Counted from the first letter of the stretch, positions 53,905-63,783 are shown. The stretch: 64,000 nucleotides of DNA from Hafnia alvei (GCF_900095695.1 NZ_FMIQ01000082.1:1-64000), one strand, 5' to 3'. A program made the numbers and translations. Notes: generated from the sequence alone by a model not told the origin.

Positions 53905-54429
53905 TTATGGGAAACTCGTTTCTAGAATGACACTGGCAGAGAACGCCCCGGTCTTAAGCTCCGTGCCTGGCTTATAGTTTATCAATTGGGCAGTTAATGA
54001 CATTATGGTGCCATCTGTAATTTTGATGGGCGAATTTATATCCACTTCCGTATCATTGTAACTTGCATTAAAAAATGCGACACCTAGCCCTGAATCATTA
54101 ACAGCTATCGCATTTGTGATAGAAGGAACAGGGTTTTGGCTTGTCACGGTTAAAAATAGCTGTGCCGTTGGTGAATAGTCGCAAACAAATTTTAAATCAT
54201 GTGCTATTTTCGTTTTATCTGTTCCCACATCACTCACCACAACCTTGCCAAACTCATATTTTATGTCTTTATCATTATTGATATGGCACGGTGGCTGGAC
54301 AAAAATCTTCCCCTTAACTTCAACAGTAGCGGTGTCTCCCTCGTCGGCATATCCGAAGATAGGCGCTAATAGCAAATTTAATATCAACATCGTAGAAAAT
54401 ACTTTTGCATATTTTGTATTTCGTTTCAC
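53905..54429 (-). CDS. fimbrial minor subunit (GTG start)
   Basis: 174 residues from GTG 54429, with AGGGAGGG just upstream. Signal peptide to GYA; pilin domain with VEVKGKIFVQPPCHINNDKDIKYEFGKV, LKFVCDYSPTAQLFLTV, DSGLGVAFFN and ending VILETSFP. Closest to the 53350 subunit. Confidence 0.85.
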   Translation of the reverse strand: MKRNTKYAKVFSTMLILNLLLAPIFGYADEGDTATVEVKGKIFVQPPCHINNDKDIKYEFGKVVVSDVGTDKTKIAHDLKFVCDYSPTAQLFLTVTSQNPVPSITNAIAVNDSGLGVAFFNASYNDTEVDINSPIKITDGTIMSLTAQLINYKPGTELKTGAFSASVILETSFP

Positions 54430-54449
54430 TTGGCCCTCCCTTTGATATA

Positions 54450-55076
54450 TTAATGGTATCCCAGCGTAAAATTCATCAGTACATTGAACTTGCCTTCTTT
54501 TAAAGGCATTTCCGTTCGCTCAAGCATTGCGTATAGCACCATATCGGTATTTCCCTGCGACATGATCAGACCGCGACTATGCTCACCGACTCGCAGCTGT
54601 TGATGTTTACTATCCTCTAACCGAAGTGCTACGCCTTTCGCCTCACCTTTGACCTGTAATAAATGCAGGCTATTGTCAGCCTCATTACCGTTAATTGTCA
54701 TAAATGCCACCTGCTGGTCCGGTAGGCTATATAGCGTCTCGTCATGTTCATCGTCTTGCACATGATTTGACACCATGCCACAGTCTTTCAGTTGAATATG
54801 AACAGCAATCTCAGGTGCACGGTCGCCTATTTTCTGTAGGCGATATCGCGGAATAGTACCCAAATTCACCGTCTGTTCCGCTGACTCCATACTGAGATAA
54901 CAAGGCGATTCGGTTAATTCGCCGCTGACGTCAATCTCACCATGCATGCCTTCTACGAACCAACCATCAATCGGCGCAGACTCTTTTGCTTGAACGGGCT
55001 GATTATTAAAGCCACATGCTAAAAAACACAGCAGTAATCCCATTCTTAAACCGGAATGATTATGTTGCCATCCCAT
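54450..55076 (-). CDS. fimbrial minor subunit
   Basis: 208 residues from ATG 55076 (AAGGA upstream). Signal peptide to VQA; pilin domain with HGEIDVSGELTESPCYLSMESAEQTVNLG, HIQLKDCGM, LLQVKGEAKGVALRLED and ending NVLMNFTLGYH. Resembles the FimF/MrpE type. It is the first subunit gene after the first chaperone. Confidence 0.86.
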   Translation of the reverse strand: MGWQHNHSGLRMGLLLCFLACGFNNQPVQAKESAPIDGWFVEGMHGEIDVSGELTESPCYLSMESAEQTVNLGTIPRYRLQKIGDRAPEIAVHIQLKDCGMVSNHVQDDEHDETLYSLPDQQVAFMTINGNEADNSLHLLQVKGEAKGVALRLEDSKHQQLRVGEHSRGLIMSQGNTDMVLYAMLERTEMPLKEGKFNVLMNFTLGYH

Positions 55077-55162
55077 TGTTATATCCTTGGCTGATACTCA
55101 TGTTTAATTCTGAAGGACAGCAGCAAGCGTTATTCGCTGTTTTCAGCGGGTCATTATCGCTT

Positions 55163-55882
55163 TTATTCTTGATGCGGTTCCGCATGGCAAACATCACCCT
55201 GACACCGATATTTCAGCGTTGGTCGTCCGCCATAATCGTTGATATACGTCATGTAAGGAGAATCATAATGATGCGCCTGAACTTTCACCGTGGATTTTGG
55301 TGCAATCATTACCGCTTTGAAATCTTTAACTAACCCTTTCGGCGTGCCGGATAATCCAATAACCGTTACGTAAAACGGCGTCGGATTGTCAACTTGATAA
55401 CCACTATTTATCTTGGTCAGTACCAATTTATCTTGCCAAACATCGCCAGATTTCGGCGTTATACTGCTCGGCCGATAAAATAATTTAATCTTAGTTTGTA
55501 GCGCTACCTGCATAACATTCGGCTTGTCGCTGCGCGGTGGTATCTCTCGTACATTGAAATAAAACGCAGACTCACGATCTTGTGGCAAGGCACTTACACT
55601 CGGCAAACTGCTAATGCTGATTTGGCTTTTTGTTGCTGGTTCTACTCGCTGAACCGGCGGCACAGCAATCAGTGGCCCAGTGATACGGTGACCCTCCAGA
55701 TCCTCCAGCCAAGCCTGCGCTAAATAAGGTAAACGTGGATTGTCGTTACGGATTGTCAAAGCAATCGCTTTTTCGCTTCCATCAAGAATGGCCCGAGTAC
55801 GATCTAACGCTATTGCGGCGTAACCTGCTTGAACGCTCAGCATTAAAGCCCCGCCCAGTGCTACGCTATACATTATTTTCAT
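55163..55882 (-). CDS. periplasmic fimbrial chaperone
   Basis: 239 residues. Signal peptide to GYA, FimC/PapD fold with ALDRTRAILDGSEKAIALTI, VQRVEPATKSQISISSLP, SAFYFNVREIPPRSDKP, KIKLFYRP and NPTPFYVTVIG. Caps subunits by donor-strand complementation and hands them to the usher. Lies 152 bp after the usher gene, as in Mrp and Pap operons. Confidence 0.94.
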   Translation of the reverse strand: MKIMYSVALGGALMLSVQAGYAAIALDRTRAILDGSEKAIALTIRNDNPRLPYLAQAWLEDLEGHRITGPLIAVPPVQRVEPATKSQISISSLPSVSALPQDRESAFYFNVREIPPRSDKPNVMQVALQTKIKLFYRPSSITPKSGDVWQDKLVLTKINSGYQVDNPTPFYVTVIGLSGTPKGLVKDFKAVMIAPKSTVKVQAHHYDSPYMTYINDYGGRPTLKYRCQGDVCHAEPHQE

Positions 55883-56034
55883 GCTTCATTACTCTTTTTC
55901 AATTTGTGCAGGCTAGACAACTCACCTGTTATTTCACCACGAGTACACAGGTACTCACTTGTTCGCATTGATAATTTCACTATTTTTTTCAGACCAGTAT
56001 TTCTCTATGCCACTGGAGTTCATCTCGTCTGGTA

Positions 56035-58569
56035 CTACTTCACTTCTTCATTCTTACCAACTGCTTGGCACGGCAATAACAGACTAGATAGCGTGTCCAA
56101 TTTATTGGGCAACGTGACCTGGCACTGTGTCTGGCCATCCCATTTCACGTCTAACGTTTCATTGGCCTGTAAACCGGTCAACCATGCCTGACCGCTATCC
56201 GCCACCACCGCTATTTCGCGCCCTTCGCGGCTAAAAACGCTCGCGCCAAACGGTGGATGACGGCCATCTTCCATGGCCAACACCACCATCGCTTTCGCAC
56301 CTTGAACCACAGAAAACTTGCGATAACCTATCGCTCCGTCGGTTAGTGAAGACTCAACCACGGATTGATTGGCCTCAATATCGTCTGGCATCGTCGTGAG
56401 ATCTAAGCTGGTTGTATTTCGGTAGAAACTGCCAACATCAGCGATAACACCAAGGCCAAACATATTGGTATGAACGCGGCCGTTATTGACCGGAACACCG
56501 GAAACTTTGCCGGTATCAACCATCAAACGCGTTGAGCCATTGCCGCCGTCCGCGTGGAGCGCCGCACCTTTCGCCGTGGCAGTCAGCCCTCCCTGCAGGG
56601 AGAGTCCAAGGGAGGTATAGTTATTTTGGCTATAGCTGGCATTCGCCGTCATCTCTGCGGCATCGCCGTGGTGGGTAAAATAGCCACTCCCTTGTGTACT
56701 GGTGCCATTCGCGCCCCCCATCGAGTTACCCGCAGAAAGGCGATAATTATTATTGTTGTCTATACGGTCGTAATAACTCGCGGATTGGGTATAGGTTTTA
56801 TCGTTATACTGTCCGGTATAGCTTACTGAGGCCGTGCCCCACGGGATGCTCATGCTCAGATAGATCACATCATCATTGTTACCTTCGTATTGACTACGGG
56901 TCGCCGAAATCATGAGTGATGTGCTTTTCAGTGGGCCTAAATCAAAATACGTACTCGCCGACAGGCTATAGCGATCGTCAGCCGACTGATCCCAATAAGT
57001 CTGATGGCTATATGATCCATAGAGACTTAAACGCAAATCATCAAAGCCCTTACTGGCTGTAATGGTGTAAAGCTCTTTATTATTGCCAGTGCTGCCGTCA
57101 CGATATTTAGCGTCAAGAAATTCCCCCATCGACATAAAGTTACGTTCGGAAAAACGGTACCCAGCAAAAGTAATTTCGCTGTTAGTGCTATCAAAGCGTT
57201 TGGAATAACTCACTCTCCAAGATTTACCCTGTTTTTTTACTTGGTTCGGAAGTTGGGCAAAGGATTGCGTAATATCCGCTGATAGTGCGCCTAGAGAATA
57301 GAGATCGCGACCAATCCCCAACGCCGCTGAGTTATAATCACCAGCAATAATTGAGCCGCCATATAATGACCAGCCATTAGTCACCCCCCACGAAAACTCG
57401 CCGGAAGTAAATAGAGGGCCATCGATATGATGGTCATAGGTTGACGGCCGTCCTGAAGCCAGTTTGTACTGAACTTGGCCAGGACGAGTGAGATATGGAA
57501 TCGTGGCCGTATCCACTTGGAACGTTTGTACTGAGCCATCTTGCTCTTCAACCTTCACATCGAGCTTACCGCTGACGGCACTGCTTAAATCCTGAATACG
57601 AAATGGCCCCGATGGCACCGTCGTTTCATAAAGCACGCGCCCCTGTTGACTCACCGTCACTTTGGCATTGGTCTTAGCAATCCCCGTGACTTCAGGTGCA
57701 TAACCACGCAGCGAAGGCGGTAACATACGCTCATCGCTGTTTAGGCTAACGCCGCTATAACGCCATGAATCAAACAAACTGGATGCAAGATAGCTCTCAC
57801 CCATCGTTAAAACGGCACGCATTTGTGGCAGCGCGCGAAACAGATACACTCGGCTCCAATCTAGGTTTCGCGTCGTTGCTTGCCCTGCGGTACTGCTGTG
57901 GTTGTAGCTACCTTGATAATCACCGCGCAGGCGCCATGGCCCCGCATTCGCACCAACGGTGCCGTTTACACTCGCAGTTTGACTCTGCTGCCCATCGTGA
58001 GGCTTGGTGTAATTTGAATTGAGATTGTAATCAAACAGAACGCCGGGCTCGCCGTTGTCCCAACGAGATGGAGGCGTCCAATTAGGATCGCTATATTCTA
58101 GATAAGCCTGCGGAATATTCAGCTGTAAGGCGCTTGTCCCCAAATCTCCCCGCGCAGAGGCTCCTGACAACATAGACATATCTGCACATTGCAGCTGTGA
58201 ATTGGATTGCCAATAGGTAATTTTATCCATTACATCAGGCTTTAAACCTAGCTCACGGATCATACTTTCAGGAATACATGGAACACTTGTCTCTGCATTT
58301 TCCGGCAGGGACAAATACACCACATCGTACTCATTAAGTGCCTGACTATTTAAGCGTACGTCCATACGATATGTGCCAGGCAAAATGTAGTTTGCCTGAG
58401 AAAATCGAGAAAAATCGATGTTGTCTTTATCATTCAAATCTAAAACGTCAGTGTTGAATTCAACAGCGACCACCGTATTGGAATAAAGAGAAACCAATGC
58501 GACTGTAATAATGATACTTAGTTTACTGAGCGCAATTTTAGACTCAGCAAATATTAAATTCGTATTCAT
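56035..58569 (-). CDS. outer-membrane fimbrial usher
   Basis: 844 residues from ATG 58569 (a longer frame starts at 58644). After the signal region come the N-domain (VEFNTDVLDLNDKDNIDFSRF ... LPGTYRMDVRLN), a 24-strand pore with plug (PYLTRPGQVQYKLASGRP; GPLFTSGEFSWGVTNGWSLYGG), and the C-domains with GASVFSREGREIAVVADSGQAWLTGL and the final Cys pair (CQVTLPNKLDTLSSLLLPC). Secretes and assembles the pilus at the outer membrane. FimD/MrpC family. Confidence 0.95.
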   Translation of the reverse strand: MNTNLIFAESKIALSKLSIIITVALVSLYSNTVVAVEFNTDVLDLNDKDNIDFSRFSQANYILPGTYRMDVRLNSQALNEYDVVYLSLPENAETSVPCIPESMIRELGLKPDVMDKITYWQSNSQLQCADMSMLSGASARGDLGTSALQLNIPQAYLEYSDPNWTPPSRWDNGEPGVLFDYNLNSNYTKPHDGQQSQTASVNGTVGANAGPWRLRGDYQGSYNHSSTAGQATTRNLDWSRVYLFRALPQMRAVLTMGESYLASSLFDSWRYSGVSLNSDERMLPPSLRGYAPEVTGIAKTNAKVTVSQQGRVLYETTVPSGPFRIQDLSSAVSGKLDVKVEEQDGSVQTFQVDTATIPYLTRPGQVQYKLASGRPSTYDHHIDGPLFTSGEFSWGVTNGWSLYGGSIIAGDYNSAALGIGRDLYSLGALSADITQSFAQLPNQVKKQGKSWRVSYSKRFDSTNSEITFAGYRFSERNFMSMGEFLDAKYRDGSTGNNKELYTITASKGFDDLRLSLYGSYSHQTYWDQSADDRYSLSASTYFDLGPLKSTSLMISATRSQYEGNNDDVIYLSMSIPWGTASVSYTGQYNDKTYTQSASYYDRIDNNNNYRLSAGNSMGGANGTSTQGSGYFTHHGDAAEMTANASYSQNNYTSLGLSLQGGLTATAKGAALHADGGNGSTRLMVDTGKVSGVPVNNGRVHTNMFGLGVIADVGSFYRNTTSLDLTTMPDDIEANQSVVESSLTDGAIGYRKFSVVQGAKAMVVLAMEDGRHPPFGASVFSREGREIAVVADSGQAWLTGLQANETLDVKWDGQTQCQVTLPNKLDTLSSLLLPCQAVGKNEEVK

Positions 58570-58864
58570 TATAACCAATACTCCAGCACAAAATCGCCAT
58601 CGCAAGCTACATCGCAGATGCACTTGAAAACGACTTCCGATCACATCATCAGCAAAATTTATTACGTAAAAAGAGATCGCAAACTAAGGTATTTACAGCT
58701 CACTACTTGGGAGAAACACCAATACAATAAAGCTGCAACACAGGTTCTCAGGCACTGCTTACGTAATATCAAATATGTCTTGAAAATAGATTAATCACTG
58801 CATGGCATAAGCATGCCCACTGACTTTCTCAAGCGTCGATTTAGTCGTAGTTAAAATGCGCCAA

Positions 58865-59407
58865 TTATTCGTACTCAACTTTGAAGCGAATACCCGCGCG
58901 ATATCCCCCTGGCAATAATTTTTCATTATTTTTTTCTAGTGATAGCGTGTAATTCAGTGTCATAGCACCTTGTTTGAGCGGCAACGAGGTTAAAGCTTCG
59001 CCGGGAAATATGTTATTCCCTTCACTGTCTTTAATCAGTAAACCAACCCCTTGAGCGTTTCCAATCAGTTTAATAAGATGAGGGACGTCATCGTGTAATC
59101 CATCAAATGTCACTCGAACACTGTTAAATGACCAATTTCCAGGTCTAAATACTTCACACCCTTCTAAACTTATATGAAATGGCTTCTCAGGCCCCTGCCC
59201 ATTACGAGCAATCATACCGATGGGCAAAGCGCCCAAATCAATATGCTGATCGATACTCTCAACCGCGAGTGCACAGGCACTGGCAACTATTGACCCATTC
59301 ATATTGACTCGCCCGTGCTCGGCAGCATTAGCTGAAAATACAGAAAATGGCATTATCGCTTTGGCACATAGCACAAAATTACGCCGCACTATTTTCAACC
59401 AAGACAT
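58865..59407 (-). CDS. fimbrial minor pilin (PapH/MrpB-like position)
   Basis: 180 residues from ATG 59407 (GGGGGTGG upstream); an in-frame ATG at 59476 adds 23 residues before the signal peptide. Signal to ANA; pilin domain EHGRVNMNGSIVASACALAVESIDQHIDLG, ISLEGCEV, IGNAQGVGLLIKD, ending GIRFKVEYE. Its position between the major pilin and usher matches PapH/MrpB, which end pilus growth. A ~295-bp gap to the usher holds nothing recognisable. Confidence 0.85.
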   Translation of the reverse strand: MSWLKIVRRNFVLCAKAIMPFSVFSANAAEHGRVNMNGSIVASACALAVESIDQHIDLGALPIGMIARNGQGPEKPFHISLEGCEVFRPGNWSFNSVRVTFDGLHDDVPHLIKLIGNAQGVGLLIKDSEGNNIFPGEALTSLPLKQGAMTLNYTLSLEKNNEKLLPGGYRAGIRFKVEYE

Positions 59408-59488
59408 ACGCCACCCCCATTCCACAATAAAAAAACGCTGAGAATATAGGGGAAATAAATCCCCTATTCTCATCACTAATCGGAATAA

Positions 59489-60034
59489 TTAGTTATAAGT
59501 CATTGTGAAATTAGCAACGCTGGTAAAGCTACCTGGAATAATTACCGCTGAGGAACCACCAGTCTTCTGTAAATAAGCAGTAAAGTTCAGGGTATTATCA
59601 CCTTTAAGCATATCACCAAGATCGGCTTCATCGCCCAGAACTAAATCTTTACCGCTTTTACCAATGATCCCTAAGCCAGCACCTTTTGCAGTGCCGTTCA
59701 GCAGCAGCAAATCGTCTTGACCAGCTACCGCACGAACACCGTCAAAAACGATAGCCGCTTTATATGCAGATCCATCAGCTTTTAGTTCGCAAGATTCTAA
59801 ATGCAATTCAAAAGGAATAAGCGCTGAACGACCTGCTTCCAGCGTGCTCATGGTAATAGCACCCATTTCAACCGTCTGGTTAGTAGAATCATTTTTGATA
59901 GTACATGGCGCATCAACAATTTGACCGTTGAAGTTTACTTTACCTTGGCCACCTGGCGTTCCTGTAATTGCTGCGCTTGCAGTTCCTGCCATCATCACCA
60001 AAGATACTACTGCCGCTAATTTATTAAGTTTCAT
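59489..60034 (-). CDS. major fimbrial subunit
   Basis: 181 residues from ATG 60034 (AGGG six bases before); an upstream in-frame start at 60229 gives 65 residues of non-signal sequence and is rejected. Signal peptide MKLNKLAAVVSLVMMAGTASA, then GKVNFNGQIVDAPCTIKNDS, LHLESCEL, GTAKGAGLGIIGKSGKDL, ending TSVANFTMTYN. First gene of the operon, therefore the structural shaft pilin. The protein holds several Ser/Thr/Gly-rich surface segments (KTGGSSAV) that could accept sugars. Confidence 0.92.
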   Translation of the reverse strand: MKLNKLAAVVSLVMMAGTASAAITGTPGGQGKVNFNGQIVDAPCTIKNDSTNQTVEMGAITMSTLEAGRSALIPFELHLESCELKADGSAYKAAIVFDGVRAVAGQDDLLLLNGTAKGAGLGIIGKSGKDLVLGDEADLGDMLKGDNTLNFTAYLQKTGGSSAVIIPGSFTSVANFTMTYN

Positions 60035-60757
60035 TTTAAACCCTAAAGTAAAGTTATATTTAATTGGACACCAACACTGACAAGGAAAACAGCGAATGAA
60101 CTTCGCATAACAAACATGACAACCCCACTCAATAACCGAGAATCCCAGCAATCTCATAGTAATGAGCAATACGTTTTTATTATCCGCTGCACAGAAAACA
60201 TAGAGGTTATATTCTCTAAATAATGCCACCTTGCTGTGTTCCCAAATATATTATCCCTCCCTATTCACCAATAAAACCTATTTCACCGAAAGAGGATGTT
60301 TTCGATTTTATATATTGAAAAAAATAAGACATTGGATGATTTACAACACAAAGCACAACAAGCAAGAATGCATTTTGGTTTTTTATTCTAGGAAAATGCC
60401 ATTGCACGACTTAGTTTTCGATTAAACAATTCAATCATAGATGATTATTCCTTTTAAAAACCCACAACAATAATTGTTAGCCAAACCACCAAATTCATAA
60501 CAATAAATGTTATCAATAGCAGATAAAGCCCATCGCACGGCCAACCTTGTGGCATTAGGAATAATCACATAAAACTTCATTTCTCATAAATATGAAAGAG
60601 AAGTGCAGCTCCTCTACTGAGGTAATAGAGATGAAACAGAGAATGCAAAATCAGAGGGGTATCATTTATTGCCATTAAACATCCATTAATTGCGATTTAA
60701 CCACTAACCCAAAAGGGGTAAGGCATTACCCAACAACTAACCACGAGGTCGTTTTAA
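60035..60757. other. divergent regulatory region between the fimbrial operon and the repeat-protein genes
   Basis: ~720 bp, very AT-rich, with promoters facing both ways. No GATC Dam sites, no fimS-type inverted repeats and no recombinase gene were seen, so a classical Pap or Fim phase switch is not supported. Several short T/A runs and a TTTTCGATT motif repeated near 60301 and 60412 are the only notable features. Confidence 0.5.
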
Positions 60758-61819
60758 ATGAACAGATATAAAAATGAATGTTTAACAATGTACCGAAACA
60801 AGAATTACTCTATTCACACTGAACTTACTTTATTTCCCTATAAATCAGAAATCATTGTGCAGTCCGGTTTCGAACAGGCCACAGTCGCTACCAGCAATGC
60901 AACTATTACTGATGTGAAAGTTTCTATTAATCCAAAAGGACTTAACCTTGCGATGACCTGGATTGAAGCGCATGCTTTTGGCTTCACATCATTGCACTAT
61001 GCAGAAATTAATGAGCGCTTGGAGGTAGTACGTACGCATGAGGTTGAATCTATTAGCACCAACAATGCGGCTATTTTGCCTTTAAGCTTTATTTGCGAAG
61101 AATTCTTATTCATCGCAAAAGTTGAATGTTCCACCGAGCAAGTGACTATCTCTCAGTATCGTTTAAGCGATTTTTCACTGGTATCTTCACCAATGGTGAT
61201 TACGTCAAAAGTCAGCGATTCCTATCTCAGCTCAAAACGCAATAAAATTGCTAACCTAACAGTCGTTGACGGCGGGGATAATACATTCTATCTACAGTAC
61301 AAGGTTCAAACTGACTCAATTCATACCCTGCTTTTGACATATCAAGATAAAACGCTCTCACAGCAGCGTCTGTTTGACTTTGCTTATGACAATATTGGGT
61401 TCCATGAAACATATCTCGACAAAGAAGAGAAAATGATCTTTGTCACCTATGCCAATACCGAGTCAGGTGACATTTATCTAGCGGCTCAGTCGCTCGATCC
61501 TAATGGAAATCATAATCTCGTCGAAAACAACGTTGTTATTAGTCAAACTCAGGGAAGCTACAACCGCCCTTATATTGAAAAATGTAATACAAATTATGCA
61601 GTAACATGGGAAGGCACAAACCCGTATGTTATTTATGTAGATAAAAATCTACTTATTTTATCACCTGAGGAGATGCTCGATTTATCTAACCCAGCCAATA
61701 TCAAAACTGCCTACGATATGAGCACAGATACATTAGTGATGAGTGCTCAAATTGATAACCGTATTTTTGAAGACTACGGCACATCATTTTATTATTCAAA
61801 GACCATGACAAAAAAATGA
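60758..61819 (+). CDS. unrecognised repeat protein (beta-propeller-like), gene A
   Basis: 353 residues, no signal peptide or membrane helix, beta-rich. It has recurrent ~50-residue units with an aromatic strand end, e.g. MTWIEAHAFGFTSLHYAEINE, MIFVTYANTESGDIYLAAQSLD, NVVISQTQGSYNRPYIEKC, YAVTWEGTNPYVIYV. The VISQTQGSYNRPYI unit recurs in the next gene as VISQSNGDYMAPRI, so the two are paralogous. Its stop overlaps the next start (ATGA). Divergent from the fimbrial operon. Low GC. Function unknown; could be a carbohydrate-binding or effector-like protein. The first M (60758) or M11 could start it. Confidence 0.7.
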   Translation: MNRYKNECLTMYRNKNYSIHTELTLFPYKSEIIVQSGFEQATVATSNATITDVKVSINPKGLNLAMTWIEAHAFGFTSLHYAEINERLEVVRTHEVESISTNNAAILPLSFICEEFLFIAKVECSTEQVTISQYRLSDFSLVSSPMVITSKVSDSYLSSKRNKIANLTVVDGGDNTFYLQYKVQTDSIHTLLLTYQDKTLSQQRLFDFAYDNIGFHETYLDKEEKMIFVTYANTESGDIYLAAQSLDPNGNHNLVENNVVISQTQGSYNRPYIEKCNTNYAVTWEGTNPYVIYVDKNLLILSPEEMLDLSNPANIKTAYDMSTDTLVMSAQIDNRIFEDYGTSFYYSKTMTKK

Positions 61820-63537
61820 TCATTCTTAATAGCGCTACGCTAGAGCCCTGTAAACAAGAGTATGCTGACGGTACCCTATTGCTCACTGCCGAAATAGATT
61901 ACTTTTTTGGCAGTGGTGAAACGCTAGACATGGTTATCGACACTTACATTATTAACCCCGTTGACGGTGCTGAGTTGCTGGTTGGGAACAGTCATATTGT
62001 TAACTCAACCCCTGTAACAAAAGACAGAACTGAAATAACGGTCGCAATTACAGCTGATCAAAACATTGATGTCCTACGAAATATTATTAATGAGTTTGGC
62101 AATCGCACATATACCTTGGTTATCAAACCAACGCTGCCAAATTCAACGTGGGATGGCACAAAAATAATCTCAACCGCAGAAGTGCAGTTGATCGGTGTTG
62201 ATACGTCAATATCAGTAACAGAAGTAACAAGCTCAGCTGACAATTCAGAGACTACTATTAAGGTTGATGCTAAATATTGGAACAACGAGTGTATGTCGCT
62301 CAATGCAACATTAAGCACCGATCAAGACGTACATACGCTATCTATGTCTTATGACAGCAACAGTCAGTTATGGAATGGTGTTGCAACCATCATTGTTCCT
62401 GCTGGTCATTGCAATCAGGACATTACTATCACGCTCACGGGAGCATATTCCGCTGGGTGTAATCCATTACCATGCACGTCATGGCAATATTCTGAAAATA
62501 TTAAACAAACAATTAAAGGACCATGTATGACCACTAATTTCCCAGTCGGACTACACACTTTTGTCGATACATCCAATAGCGAGTCAATCTGCTCAACTAT
62601 TTTAACCGCTAAGAGCAAACATCTTGTTAGCAGTTATGTTTCTATGCGAACTAAAGACTATAAGTCAGCCTATGCAAAAGTGATTACCAAAGATGGGGCG
62701 ATGCCTCAGCCTGTCTTCATTCCTGATGTTACAGACTATAACCAGTTTGATGCGGACTTAGCACCTGTCGCAGGCACCGATGATTTTGTTTCTGTTTGGG
62801 CTACCAGTGCAATTTCGTCCACCCAGAAATATCAAATTAGCATTCGTCGCTTTACCATCGGCCCTGAAGGCAACATTATCCCTAAAGGTTCTTCACAGGT
62901 TATTAGCCAAAGCAATGGCGATTACATGGCTCCACGCATTGTTTACAACAAACAATTAGATCTCTTCTTCGTCACCTGGGCTGCGGTATTAGATAAAGAG
63001 ATTAAGATGGGCTTTTTCGACTGGGATGATGCAGCGAGCCAATTCACCCAGAAAGGCTATCTAGGCACGCTTGATGCTGCAGTCAGTCCAAACTTCTTTA
63101 GTGCAACTTTCAACCTGAACGAATCCGTAAATACGAACGCCTGCTTGGTTAATGCTGCTGACAAAATCATTGGTGCTTTTACGGTAGATGGCACTACCCT
63201 TGCCTTCTTCGAATTTGGCTTTGCAAATAATCAGGTATCACAAAACGCCATGCCTGAGTATCAGGCAAACAGCATCAGTAAATTCCATATGGCCTTTGAC
63301 GATCAGACCACCACGATTAAGATGGTCTTTACCACTAGTGATAATGGTGACATCTATGGTGATACCGTTCAGTATTTCCCAACGCGTATGCGCAGTGATT
63401 ATCCAGTTCAACCGCGTGCCGCTATTAAAATTAACCAATCAACGTTCCTAGGTCGTCGTCCATACATCAAACGCACCCCGCATTTATCCGATCAAAATGA
63501 CCGCCAATATGTCATCGCGTGGGAATGTGCTGAGTAA
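61816..63537 (+). CDS. unrecognised repeat protein, gene B, ended by an in-frame TAA
   Basis: 573 residues. An N-terminal ~245 residues form beta-sandwich-like (Ig-type) sequence with Cys pairs. The rest is propeller-like blades: YAKVITKDGAMPQPVFI..VSVWAT; ISIRRFTIGPEGNII..VISQSNGDYMAPRI..FFVTWAA; and DIYGDTVQYF..KINQSTFLGRRPYIKR..YVIAWECAE. After TAA (63535-63537) the same frame stays open for 63 codons to TAA 63727 and reads as one further blade (VHTIKVSKNFIPMGAENVLNNGD). A CAA-to-TAA type change would account for it, so the protein is probably truncated or read through. No secretion signal. Confidence 0.65.
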   Translation: MIILNSATLEPCKQEYADGTLLLTAEIDYFFGSGETLDMVIDTYIINPVDGAELLVGNSHIVNSTPVTKDRTEITVAITADQNIDVLRNIINEFGNRTYTLVIKPTLPNSTWDGTKIISTAEVQLIGVDTSISVTEVTSSADNSETTIKVDAKYWNNECMSLNATLSTDQDVHTLSMSYDSNSQLWNGVATIIVPAGHCNQDITITLTGAYSAGCNPLPCTSWQYSENIKQTIKGPCMTTNFPVGLHTFVDTSNSESICSTILTAKSKHLVSSYVSMRTKDYKSAYAKVITKDGAMPQPVFIPDVTDYNQFDADLAPVAGTDDFVSVWATSAISSTQKYQISIRRFTIGPEGNIIPKGSSQVISQSNGDYMAPRIVYNKQLDLFFVTWAAVLDKEIKMGFFDWDDAASQFTQKGYLGTLDAAVSPNFFSATFNLNESVNTNACLVNAADKIIGAFTVDGTTLAFFEFGFANNQVSQNAMPEYQANSISKFHMAFDDQTTTIKMVFTTSDNGDIYGDTVQYFPTRMRSDYPVQPRAAIKINQSTFLGRRPYIKRTPHLSDQNDRQYVIAWECAE

Positions 63538-63729
63538 TCAGTTCATACTATTAAAGTTTCTAAAAACTTTATTCCAATGGGTGCAGAGAACGTATTGAAT
63601 AACGGAGACAAAAATAGCGACAACGTACGTATTGTTATTACTGATAACCAGACTTGCTACCTGTTTAATGCATTAGCTCTTGACGGTGAAACGTTGTCAT
63701 CCCAAGCCATTCTGCTTGCAGTAGAATAA
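63538..63729 (+). pseudogene. in-frame 3' remainder of gene B after the TAA
   Basis: 63 codons in the frame of gene B with no start codon or ribosome site of their own except an internal ATG. The sequence (ending TLSSQAILLAVE) has the same beta-strand pattern as the upstream blades. Listed so that it is not taken for non-coding DNA. Confidence 0.6.
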
Positions 63730-63783
63730 TTTTTTAATATTAACGTTAAACGTTAGCTGTACCGCTAACGATAAAGTGAATAG

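Noticed and set aside
59489..60229. Long form of the major pilin
   Set aside because: The 65 extra residues would precede the signal peptide and block export; ATG 60034 has a ribosome site.
60035..60757. Invertible or Dam-controlled fimbrial phase switch
   Set aside because: No paired inverted repeats, recombinase gene or GATC sites were found by eye.
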